Shown: positions 1 through 7,143 of the stretch, one piece after another
Numbering within the stretch: position 1 is the first letter of the stretch
Layout: each line of letters begins with the position of its first letter
DNA from: Thermoplasmata archaeon
GTDB lineage: Archaea; Thermoplasmatota; Thermoplasmata; Thermoplasmatales; Thermoplasmataceae
Assembly (NCBI GenBank): GCA_021811525.1
Contig: JAJZOK010000114.1
Location: 1-25,359, forward strand
Length of the DNA stretch: 25,359 nucleotides
Reading direction: 5' to 3'
Notes under the pieces: generated by a model
The model's input: only the letters and a program-made list of their open reading frames with translations
The model's database searches: none
Told to the model about the DNA's origin: nothing
Position numbers and translations under genes: made by a program

Positions 1-35
1 CTGTCCAGGAAAGTATAGGCAAAGATACCTTTCAT
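1..35 (-). CDS. Possible start of a further minus-strand gene (cut by window edge)
   Basis: An open minus-strand frame begins with ATG at 35 and runs off the window, reading MKGIFAYTFLD. A GAGGT motif lies about 7 bases upstream of the ATG and could be its ribosome site. The frame is closed upstream by the stop of the HAD phosphatase gene, so this would be the next gene of the same minus-strand run. Eleven codons are too few to recognise a family. Confidence 0.3.
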   Translation of the reverse strand, partial: MKGIFAYTFLD

Positions 36-83
36 CCAGACCTCAAGGATCTTGAAAATTATTAAAGTATCATTGGAAAGAGG

Positions 84-530
84 TCAGTGGTTCACCAAAA
101 TGAATTTCATTCCGAACGACCTGGCCAGCTCCCCGTCAAGGTCATCCCTGTCGCCTAAGTATACAGAATTAGGGATATCGATATCATATTTTTCCATGGC
201 CTGTTCTATCAACCCAGGCTCTGGTTTGCGGCACCTGCAATGCTCCTCTGGAGTATGGGGGCAGATAAAGGCATCGTCAACATGGACACCCATTGCTTCC
301 ATCTCACTGAAAAGAGCATTGTTGAAATCGTCCATCTCTTTTCTTGTGAAAAATCCACGGTTAAGCCCAGACTGGTTAGAAACCAGGAAGACATAATAAC
401 CTCTGGACTGGTATTCCCTAAGGGCTATCACAGTATCAGCGTACACGAAAAGATCCTTAGGGTCATGGCAGTAGGGACAATCTCTGTTCAATGTCCCGTC
501 CCTGTCCACAAAAACTGCAGGTTTTGCCAT
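84..530 (-). CDS. HAD-superfamily phosphatase, GmhB / histidinol-phosphatase type
   Basis: A 148-residue protein with the full HAD phosphatase motif set. Motif I is DRDGT at residues 9-13 (nucleophile D9, acid/base D11), motif II is SNQSG at 51-55, motif III is K102 and motif IV is GDRDD at 126-130. A CxH...CxC zinc loop (C90, H92, C98, C100) sits just before K102. This zinc loop is diagnostic of the D,D-heptose 1,7-bisphosphate phosphatase (GmhB)/HisB-N subgroup, which removes a phosphate from a sugar or histidinol phosphate. The length is slightly short for GmhB (about 180-190). The ATG at 530 lies 13 bases past the stop of the thiamine-binding protein gene, with AAGGTAA upstream, so the two are probably co-transcribed. 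The actual substrate cannot be told from sequence; no other heptose or histidine gene is visible here. Confidence 0.88.
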   Translation of the reverse strand: MAKPAVFVDRDGTLNRDCPYCHDPKDLFVYADTVIALREYQSRGYYVFLVSNQSGLNRGFFTRKEMDDFNNALFSEMEAMGVHVDDAFICPHTPEEHCRCRKPEPGLIEQAMEKYDIDIPNSVYLGDRDDLDGELARSFGMKFILVNH

Positions 531-543
531 TCTTACTGTTACC

Positions 544-837
544 TTAAGCTTCCCCTATAGCCTTAAGTTTTCTTTCAACGGTGTTTTCAAGATCCAGCCT
601 GTGGTCAACTTTCACTATGGTCTCGACCCTCTGGAATCCCTGTGATACTATGAATGCCTCTACCTTTGAAATCACGCTGAAGATTTCGTCCAGGGTCTTG
701 CCCTCAAGGACAGTGGCCATGCTGTTTGGATAACATTTGAGGCCGCTTTCTTTAAGCTTGGAGACTGCAGCTTTTATGGTTTCACCGGCAGAGACTCCTT
801 TTCCGATGGGGTAGAAAGTAACATCTGCAATAATCAT
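544..837 (-). CDS. Thiamine-binding protein, MTH1187/YkoF-like (UPF0045)
   Basis: A 97-residue cytoplasmic protein matching the MTH1187/UPF0045 family (ferredoxin-like fold, thiamine/HMP-binding). It starts with the typical strand MIIADVTFYPIG, then GETIKAAVSKLKESGL, a YPNSMATVLEG segment and a final strand VETIVKVDHR. Family length is about 95-105, so it looks complete. Members bind thiamine or its pyrimidine moiety and are thought to act in salvage or sensing. A TATA-like TTTTAT on the minus strand (859-864) lies about 25 bases upstream of the ATG, suggesting its own leaderless promoter. The HAD phosphatase gene follows within 13 bases. A link to the ThDP-dependent enzyme at 17-18.6 kb is only conceptual. 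Confidence 0.8.
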   Translation of the reverse strand: MIIADVTFYPIGKGVSAGETIKAAVSKLKESGLKCYPNSMATVLEGKTLDEIFSVISKVEAFIVSQGFQRVETIVKVDHRLDLENTVERKLKAIGEA

Positions 838-870
838 GGTGGAAAATTGCCCTGTGGGATAAAAGAATGA

Positions 871-3375
871 TCACTTCGACCATTTGTTGCCACAGTAGGG
901 GCATGGTTTTCTCTTTCTTTTCCTGGTTGAACCGCAGGCCTTGCATACGTACCAGGTATGGGAGCCATTCCATCCGGCAATTGAAATTGCAATGACAGAT
1001 GCAAATGCTATTGGAAGGTAATATTCAGGCAGAGAAAGCCGCTTCTCTATGGCTTCTGGAAGGGGAATGATCTTCTTTGAAACCAGGTTCACTGTGAAGG
1101 AGGAGTTGCCTACCTGAATTATTCCGGTGGAATTCTGGATTGCATATCCCTGCGGATCAACAGCTTCATAGTTATACGAGCCAGGCTGAAGAGCCACTGT
1201 TATTGTTGCATTATCAGATCTCAATCTGGATCCGGCGATGATCAATTCCCACTGGCTACCCCTTGAGATATTGCCATTTTCAAATGTTATATCATACTGA
1301 ATTCTGAAGAATGTTATGTTGTATTGACTCTGATTGGGCGTCAAATTGATGGTTGCAGGAGAAGACTCATATCCACTTGGCCCAATGATTTTGGCGGTGG
1401 CGTTTCCTGTTATGTTAGTGTATATCGCAGTCCCATTGCTGTACAGGTAACTATTACCTATGGAAACACCCCATATCTTGCCGTCGATGCTGCCCTGCTT
1501 AAAGATAGTTATTCCATGTTCCGTAGGTGCTGGAATTCCAAGAAAGAAGTCAGAAGAGACAATGCCAGAATTATTGAAAGCGTGCTCTTGACTAATGAGC
1601 ACTTTGGCTTTGATGGTATAATTTCCGGGTTCCAAGTTATTTAACGAATTGATATGGATAACCTGGCCTCCAGCTGTTCCAGGATTGCTGATATTCGTAT
1701 TGCCTTTCGAAATTTCTGAGGTAGAGGTGCAAAGTTCCCATGACAAGTTCAGATCTGCAAGGGCACTTAGATTCCCATTCCACTGCAGTTCAAACTCTCC
1801 GGACCCATTGGCATAGACTTTAAATCCGCGTATATCAAAGATAGAATAGGGAACTGAAAGTGAAGCGAACGTGAAATTCAATGGCCCCTTGTCCAGCGTT
1901 GGAAAAGGTGATACCGAGAAATATCCGGTGCTACCAGCCGAAGAAATGCTGAATGTGCCAGTGTAGTTGAAAACGTCTGATAAATTGGCCATTTCATAAA
2001 CCACAGCATAATTCTTAGCATATATCCAGCCGCTTCCTGTGGAGTTGATTGATTTTAGGAAAGTACTCCCTGCAAGATTCACTGAGTCGCTTGGCGATAA
2101 GTTGTATCGTAGACCCTGTACTGGAATGCTGTGGGAGAAAGCATCAACTTTTATTTCTCTCAAGAAGAAAATCCGTGAATTGTGGTTTAGGAAGAATGGA
2201 TCATTGTAACTGCCTTGATTCAAAAGAGAACTGTCACCAAAGACGAGGGTAGAATTGATCAGATCCATGTATATTTTGCCTGGATTTGACTGCCCGCTTA
2301 CAAGAACGTTCACAGCATCATTTACGCCTAAGGAAGAATTGAAAACTGTTACGTTGGAATTTGAAAAGTTGTATGAATAAAGACCACTTCCATAGAGCGA
2401 AACTGTATCGTTTGAATAGAAGAATTCGCTGAGGTTGTATATGGTTATTGGAGTCTGGCTGTTAATCACAGAGATCACGTAGAAATTTGTGGTGCTTTCC
2501 ATCCAGGTCAGATTATGCTCCAAGCCGCTGAAATTAACTTTGAAGCTTTGGGTAACCTGCTTTTCTGATAAGTTAAAGGGCAGTTCGTATTCTTTCAGCA
2601 GATTTCCAGCGTACCCAATTTTCAGGTAACTACTACTTTCATTGTATTTTGAACTGTAGGTTACATTGATCACTGCTGAGTTTATGTAGGCATCCTTTCG
2701 TAGATGAGAGGCAGGCGTCATCGGTATTGTCGAATTGCTTGAACTGTAGGGCGTATTATACAGGTACTGGTAACCATCCATATACTCATATGACTCATAT
2801 TGCCTGTAAAGGCCATTGACAGTGCTATGCCATATAGATATCTGCGAATAATTGGAGGAGATTCTCAACGAACAGTCGTACGGGTTCTGAAAATCTGATA
2901 TAGATGAATTGACCGATGAATTTGCTATCCTTGCATAACTGCGTGTAAAATACAGTGCACCCGGAAAAACCAGAGATGAATTTTGCAGGGTGAATCTTGA
3001 CCCCGGTTCCATGTATATGGAAAAATTCAGGACTTTGGAATAGGAAACATTGTCAAGTGCGATGCTTGAATTGACAATGGACAGATTTCCATATACCGTA
3101 ATTTCAAGGGAAGTTTCGTAAAGGCTCTCTACAAGGAGATTTTCATTGGATATGGTGTAGTCTTCGCCCGCTTTAACAGTAACATTGCCCGTAAGGTAAA
3201 AAGTTGAGCTGGTACTTGAACTGGAATATGCATGGTGGCTTGTGTCTGCAGCGGCAATATTACTGCCTGCTTGACCCGGATGTATAGAGGAAGGAATCTG
3301 GACCAATAGACAAGCAACTAATATCGTTATGAACCAGACCCTAGGATTTTTGCCCAGTAATCGCCATTTTCCCAT
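871..3375 (-). CDS. Large secreted/surface glycoprotein with C-terminal membrane anchor and zinc ribbon
   Basis: An 834-residue protein. Residues about 12-30 form an N-terminal signal segment (hydrophobic core ITILVACLLVQI). A very long Ser/Thr/Asn/Tyr-rich region follows with about 40 N-x-S/T sequons, as expected of an N-glycosylated archaeal cell-surface protein. Repeated short strands such as NSSLVF suggest a beta-helix-like solenoid in the first half. Two tandem W-x-(V/L)-x-I modules near 640-770 resemble the repeats at the C-terminus of thermopsin-type and other Thermoplasmata surface proteins. One hydrophobic segment (about 785-801) should span the membrane. The last 24 residues carry two CxxC pairs (C811/C814 and C825/C828) around a KRKRK stretch, a zinc ribbon on the inner side by the simplest topology. 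The minus-strand sequence AAATATAAAAT (3404-3414) is a good TATA box about 34 bases before the ATG. Function unknown: adhesion, S-layer or sensing are possible. Confidence 0.75.
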   Translation of the reverse strand: MGKWRLLGKNPRVWFITILVACLLVQIPSSIHPGQAGSNIAAADTSHHAYSSSSTSSTFYLTGNVTVKAGEDYTISNENLLVESLYETSLEITVYGNLSIVNSSIALDNVSYSKVLNFSIYMEPGSRFTLQNSSLVFPGALYFTRSYARIANSSVNSSISDFQNPYDCSLRISSNYSQISIWHSTVNGLYRQYESYEYMDGYQYLYNTPYSSSNSTIPMTPASHLRKDAYINSAVINVTYSSKYNESSSYLKIGYAGNLLKEYELPFNLSEKQVTQSFKVNFSGLEHNLTWMESTTNFYVISVINSQTPITIYNLSEFFYSNDTVSLYGSGLYSYNFSNSNVTVFNSSLGVNDAVNVLVSGQSNPGKIYMDLINSTLVFGDSSLLNQGSYNDPFFLNHNSRIFFLREIKVDAFSHSIPVQGLRYNLSPSDSVNLAGSTFLKSINSTGSGWIYAKNYAVVYEMANLSDVFNYTGTFSISSAGSTGYFSVSPFPTLDKGPLNFTFASLSVPYSIFDIRGFKVYANGSGEFELQWNGNLSALADLNLSWELCTSTSEISKGNTNISNPGTAGGQVIHINSLNNLEPGNYTIKAKVLISQEHAFNNSGIVSSDFFLGIPAPTEHGITIFKQGSIDGKIWGVSIGNSYLYSNGTAIYTNITGNATAKIIGPSGYESSPATINLTPNQSQYNITFFRIQYDITFENGNISRGSQWELIIAGSRLRSDNATITVALQPGSYNYEAVDPQGYAIQNSTGIIQVGNSSFTVNLVSKKIIPLPEAIEKRLSLPEYYLPIAFASVIAISIAGWNGSHTWYVCKACGSTRKRKRKPCPYCGNKWSK

Positions 3376-3545
3376 AGAGTGGTTTTCCCTATTTTGGTCG
3401 ATTATTTTATATTTTTGCTGGAGAAACCCACATTATGGGGATAAAATAAACACTTGTTGTTTACAAATTTATTAAATATATTGCTTTCCAAATAAACTGT
3501 TTATCTCCTGCATTATTTCAGGAATCGCTTGACAAGAAGCACTGC

Positions 3546-4538
3546 CTAAAGTTGGTCTTTCAGAAGCAATACTGTAGAATCCTTCATCTCACGGAACAGC
3601 TTGCTTTTCTGAGAAAGAAAACGTATATGCGCGCGGTCTATGTTCCAGGCCATATTGTCGCTTACATCAGCCATTTTTAGGTATTCCTTGAGGATAATTG
3701 ATTCCAGGATTGCCTCCATGAGAATGATGTAGTTGTTCCTGTTGTAACTCACTGGCTTTATGTGGGAAAATTTAGAGCCGAAGTAAGACAGGAAAAAGAG
3801 CCATGACCTCGAACTGCCCGCAATGTCCCTGATAATTTGTCTAATTGCTTTCAAATCGTTCATTGAGTGGTTGCAGGAAATGATGAGATCCCTCATGTGC
3901 CTGTATGACTCTCCAAATGATTTTTCCTGATTCAGGGGAAATTCCCTGATGCTTGCCATCTCCCTTTTGAACTGGTCATCGCCTTTTAAGATATTTGTGG
4001 GGCACGCAAATACGCCATAATTTATTGATACACGTGAAAAAAGGTCTATATCCTCACCGTTAGAAAGATTTCTCCAACCGCCAACCTCTGCGATTATTTC
4101 CCTGCTGACCAGTGACAGCTCAGAATAGTAAAGGCGCTTAAGCTTGAATTTGAGAAAATCGTGCAGTACATCAGAATACTTTATGGGATAGACAATTCCA
4201 GTGTTGAATGGAACAATAAATTTTCCAGTTGAATAATTAAATGAGATACTCTTTCCCTGGCCAAATGATTCCAGGTTAGATTCCAGAAGAACAAGGCTCT
4301 GGCATGACTTCCTCAGTTCCCTGAGTACTGGTTGAAATGCTTCGGGGGCATGTTTATGGGATACGACAATCTCGAATTCCCTGCCAAGCTCCTCTGCAAT
4401 TGCGTTGATACTTCTGATGGAATCTACAAAACGGGGATTGACCTCCAAGGCAGCGCCTATGAAACTTATGGTGTAATTGTAATCTGTTGGCCTTATGGTG
4501 TCAGAATCCCTTTGAAGAAGCGCTTCCTGTGGGTCCAC
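3546..4538 (-). CDS. GT2-like glycosyltransferase (GT-A fold) lacking the DxD motif
   Basis: A 330-residue soluble protein with the order of a family 2 glycosyltransferase. It has an N-terminal strand TISFIGAAL (23-31), IVVS near 57-60, a segment KSISFNYSTGKFIVPFN (96-112) equivalent to the usual 'RNxGxxxAxGxYIxFLDxDD', and GGWRN...GEDIDLF (153-167) matching the acceptor-side ED motif. The metal-binding DxD is replaced by FNTG (111-114), so it may be metal-independent, act on an unusual donor or be a non-catalytic relative. The first codon is a GTG immediately after a TGA stop with no ribosome site. A TATA-like ATTATATT (4561-4568, minus strand) sits 27 bases upstream, which fits a leaderless transcript starting at the GTG. 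It could glycosylate lipids or the neighbouring surface protein. Confidence 0.6.
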   Translation of the reverse strand: MDPQEALLQRDSDTIRPTDYNYTISFIGAALEVNPRFVDSIRSINAIAEELGREFEIVVSHKHAPEAFQPVLRELRKSCQSLVLLESNLESFGQGKSISFNYSTGKFIVPFNTGIVYPIKYSDVLHDFLKFKLKRLYYSELSLVSREIIAEVGGWRNLSNGEDIDLFSRVSINYGVFACPTNILKGDDQFKREMASIREFPLNQEKSFGESYRHMRDLIISCNHSMNDLKAIRQIIRDIAGSSRSWLFFLSYFGSKFSHIKPVSYNRNNYIILMEAILESIILKEYLKMADVSDNMAWNIDRAHIRFLSQKSKLFREMKDSTVLLLKDQL

Positions 4539-4560
4539 TCAAAAACTTATGTCGTCCTTT

Positions 4561-4568
4561 AATATAAT
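4561..4568 (-). promoter_or_regulatory. TATA-like box for leaderless glycosyltransferase gene
   Basis: The minus-strand sequence ATTATATT is centred about 27 bases before the GTG at 4538. That spacing puts transcription start at or next to the start codon, the usual leaderless arrangement in Thermoplasmatales. It supports the GTG as the true start even though a stop codon immediately precedes it. Not experimentally known. Confidence 0.4.
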
Positions 4569-4802
4569 CTTGGCTGTACCATGCAGCGGTTAAGATTTAA
4601 ATTATTGATTTCGTATATACAAAAAGTAATGTTATGATATGGAAATCTGCCGGAAATACTTCTGAGTGGAGTTCCAGTTCCAGAAATTGTGTTATTTAGA
4701 TTGCACATTTTTTTGCAGCCTATGTAATGCAATTTTCACGGCCCCAATTACAGAAGCAGCTTGCAAGAAAAACTTGAAGCCCGGAAAGGTTGTGCTGCAG
4801 TC

Positions 4803-5459
4803 TCAGTACAATGAAAGTTCATTCCAGACTCTTTTCAGGTTCTCTTCAAGTTTTGAAAAGATGTCACCGGTCAGGGGGTTGTTCCTTATGAGGTCCCTCA
4901 TGTACTCAACATTGTAGTTGGTTACTGATCTTGAAAGGTCAAGTATCTTCTCATATTCTTTGGTTCTTGGAACTTGGTCAAGGTCGGAAATTTTCCTTGC
5001 GAGCAGGGACAGTATATATGGTTTTACAAGGACCTCAGAGACCTGGGCATCAAATTTTGAAGAATCCTGAGTAACAAAATTTGCTCCGTTGAAAAGATCC
5101 TGAATAACCTCATCGTATCCTTCCCTGCAGATATCGGTTATAATGTTGACAGTCTTCCTTGGCTGGTCACCTGCTTCAGGTATTATCCCAAGTGATACAA
5201 CCTGGTTCCTGAACTGGTGCATGGGAGATTTTGCCATTGAAAATTCTATGGCCTTTTCCCTGTTGTCCAGGTTTGAGATGATCCTGCGGTTTATGGTGGT
5301 GGTCTGGTTCAGCAAGAGGAAATCGTAGTCTTCCATCATGGCGCTTATTTTGGCAGGCTTTACCTCTTCTGTTACATCCAGTTCATGATTGTTGGACATC
5401 ATCAACTGTACGATAACATCAAGGACTTCGTTGGGTGTTGAGCATACAAGAACTTTCAT
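4803..5459 (-). CDS. Unknown protein, possibly a degenerate TyrA (prephenate dehydrogenase)-like protein
   Basis: A 218-residue soluble protein. The N-terminus MKVLVCSTPNEVLDVIVQLM (1-20) has the strand-helix pattern of a Rossmann start, but the glycine-rich nucleotide motif is absent. Residues about 45-160 follow the TyrA order: a strand (DFLLLN), 'MAKSPM' where TyrA has 'VKSP', a 'GIIPE' segment, then a helix pair ending KPYILSLLARKI. The tail NVEYMRDLIRNNP (183-195) resembles the all-helical TyrA dimerisation domain (ELYxxIxxxNP). The catalytic 'HPMFGP' histidine motif is not seen. I therefore suspect a TyrA relative that has lost catalysis and cofactor binding. This is a by-eye judgement of remote similarity. 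Its ATG lies 11 bases after the stop of the 61-residue gene, so the two are likely an operon. Confidence 0.5.
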   Translation of the reverse strand: MKVLVCSTPNEVLDVIVQLMMSNNHELDVTEEVKPAKISAMMEDYDFLLLNQTTTINRRIISNLDNREKAIEFSMAKSPMHQFRNQVVSLGIIPEAGDQPRKTVNIITDICREGYDEVIQDLFNGANFVTQDSSKFDAQVSEVLVKPYILSLLARKISDLDQVPRTKEYEKILDLSRSVTNYNVEYMRDLIRNNPLTGDIFSKLEENLKRVWNELSLY

Positions 5460-5470
5460 GGCTTAAGCCC

Positions 5471-5656
5471 CTAGAATTTCAGCCTAAGGAGCTTAAGGTC
5501 AGGGTAGAGCTCCCTCTTGATTATCTCGTCTATGCCTACACCTTCTTCCTGAGATTTGAGGCAAAACTTCACGGTGTCTTCATGGCTTATCTCTATCTGC
5601 GTGCCATCCTTCCTGTAAACAAGCAGGGTTCCAAGGTTCTCGCAGTCTATTCCCAT
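5471..5656 (-). CDS. Small conserved-looking protein of unknown function (61 aa)
   Basis: An acidic/basic mixed 61-residue protein beginning MGIDCENLGTLLVYRKDG and ending LKLLRLKF. It has no membrane segment, signal or recognisable motif; the pattern is two beta-strands followed by helices. The frame extends upstream to a TTG at 5686, but I prefer the ATG at 5656. A TATA-like AAAATATTG (5684-5692, minus strand) lies about 30 bases before it, consistent with leaderless expression. The gene is followed after 11 bases by the TyrA-like gene and probably heads that transcript. Function unknown. Confidence 0.55.
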   Translation of the reverse strand: MGIDCENLGTLLVYRKDGTQIEISHEDTVKFCLKSQEEGVGIDEIIKRELYPDLKLLRLKF

Positions 5657-5748
5657 TCTAATGGTGTATTGGTTATTGGAAATCAATATTTTGCTTTATT
5701 AATCCATCGGGCTGATTCCTCTATCCATGCGGATAAATGGCTATTTTC

Positions 5749-6948
5749 CTATTTTGGTCTGCTTGCACCCAACAAAGCCTTCTGGCTTTTGGCTGCGAGA
5801 AGCAGGCTCAGTGCCATGAATGCATTGCCCAGTAGAAGGAGGTAATTGGGCAGATACAGGTATTGGTGAACAGTGTTTGAGACGAAATAATAGTCAAAGC
5901 TGAATATTGGGAAATCAAAGGGATTTCCTGAGCTATAAGCCATGGTCCCGCCCGGGACAGTTGCGTAAGGATTCAACCCACCAAATGCAACGATTTCAGG
6001 GTGATATGACATCACTACTAGGAAAGAAAGCCAGATTATGCCGAAGATTGTAAGGGCATAGGCGCCGGTCCCTGAGCCTCTTCCCAAGAAGAGTATATAT
6101 CGGAGTAAACCGAGAACAAAGAAACCCCAGGCAAGTAGCATGTACAGCGGTGACAGTGAAGTCAGCATTGTTCCTATGGTGTCGTTTATCACCTGGTAAA
6201 GGGAAAGTGGGAGATATGATGAAAATATGCCGAGGAGGGTGAGTAGAATAAAGAGGGCAATGGAAGCAACAACCAGAGGCATTGACTGGCTGGTTTCGTT
6301 TCCAAGGCTTATGGCACGGACTACTATGGCAGCTATGGAAACTAGAAGGATAAAAAGGCCTAGTGGTAAAATCGTGCCATATGGGGAATTGACAACCAGA
6401 TAGTTGCCCAGGATTGAGTTCAACCCGCTACCCATGAATGCTATGGCGGCAAGGTAAAGGCTCACAGGAGTTGCCCTGTTTCGTATTGTCCTTACCGGCC
6501 TCTTCTTCCTGTTCTTAGAGGGCAAGCCATTCTTTTCGGAAAGGCTCTGCGCATAACTCTGTAGCCCGGTTTCCCCATAGAATTCATCGCTTACAACCAC
6601 TATGAGGACTGGCGCTTTCATGTAAGACAGCATGGATCTGTCAAACAGTGCCCTTATAGGCCTTTCTGTTCCGTTGATTTCGTCCCCAAGGGCATCCTTG
6701 ATGGTTGGCTCATCTATTGTATATACTGTGATTGAATCTGAATTGGATTTCTCAACTTTCTGGTAAATATTGTCCTTGTTCAGGACCTGAATCTTGTAGC
6801 CATGGAGCCGGAGGACACGATATACCTTTTCAGCAAAACTTCTGGCGTTCTTGAGGTCCCTGCTCTTGATTACCTGTATTCTTGGCCCCCTTGAAACCTT
6901 CATGGATTCTTCTATCTTGCGTACAACTTTCAGCTCGTTTACGCCCAC
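5749..6948 (-). CDS. Six-helix membrane protein with N-terminal soluble domain, unknown function
   Basis: From the GTG at 6948 the protein has 399 residues. Residues about 20-130 are a soluble alpha/beta domain (strands RIQVIKS, YKIQVLN, SITVYTI, PVLIVVVS). A basic linker KNRKKRPVRTIRNR (145-158) leads into six hydrophobic segments (about 163-187, 190-216, 224-248, 263-291, 296-319 and 363-388). No family recognised. The GTG has no good ribosome site. The same frame is open to a TAA at 7071, adding about 39 acidic, hydrophilic residues that look like real coding sequence. That stretch has no ATG, GTG or TTG but does have a CTG at 7065, nine bases after a GGAGATGAT that nearly matches the full anti-SD complement. 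The true start may therefore be the CTG, or there is a shift near 7070. Confidence 0.65.
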   Translation of the reverse strand: MGVNELKVVRKIEESMKVSRGPRIQVIKSRDLKNARSFAEKVYRVLRLHGYKIQVLNKDNIYQKVEKSNSDSITVYTIDEPTIKDALGDEINGTERPIRALFDRSMLSYMKAPVLIVVVSDEFYGETGLQSYAQSLSEKNGLPSKNRKKRPVRTIRNRATPVSLYLAAIAFMGSGLNSILGNYLVVNSPYGTILPLGLFILLVSIAAIVVRAISLGNETSQSMPLVVASIALFILLTLLGIFSSYLPLSLYQVINDTIGTMLTSLSPLYMLLAWGFFVLGLLRYILFLGRGSGTGAYALTIFGIIWLSFLVVMSYHPEIVAFGGLNPYATVPGGTMAYSSGNPFDFPIFSFDYYFVSNTVHQYLYLPNYLLLLGNAFMALSLLLAAKSQKALLGASRPK

Positions 6949-7070
6949 CGCCTTGTCAGCTTCAGAATCCTGGCCCTTGATATTCTCTTCTTCTGGCTTT
7001 TCCGGAGATGGCCCATCCCATTGTTCCTCAATCTTGTTTGATTCTTCAGAATGGTCTGGTTCCAGAACTT

Positions 7071-7079
7071 ATCATCTCC
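7071..7079 (-). promoter_or_regulatory. Strong SD-like site without a standard in-frame start
   Basis: The minus-strand sequence GGAGATGAT matches 8 of 9 bases of GGAGGTGAT, the complement of the archaeal 16S 3' end. The in-frame codons after it are GTT (7068) and CTG (7065). An ATG inside it (7073-7075) is in another frame and meets a stop after nine codons. It marks where translation of the membrane protein gene may really begin. Confidence 0.45.
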
Positions 7080-7143
7080 GTTGATTAATTAATATTGAAC
7101 ATTATTAAAAGTTTAAGCACGATGCTATGGCGAAAAAATAAGA

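Noticed and set aside
871..3375. Low-complexity Asn/Ser repeats as a mobile or CRISPR-like repeat
   Set aside because: The DNA shows no regularly spaced identical units; the pattern comes from protein-level sequons within one open frame.
4666..4917. 83-codon plus-strand frame in the 4.6-4.8 kb gap
   Set aside because: It runs into the 3' end of the TyrA-like gene on the other strand, has no SD or TATA box at proper spacing, and its Cys/Phe-rich composition does not look like a real protein. The rest of the gap shows only the promoter of the glycosyltransferase gene.
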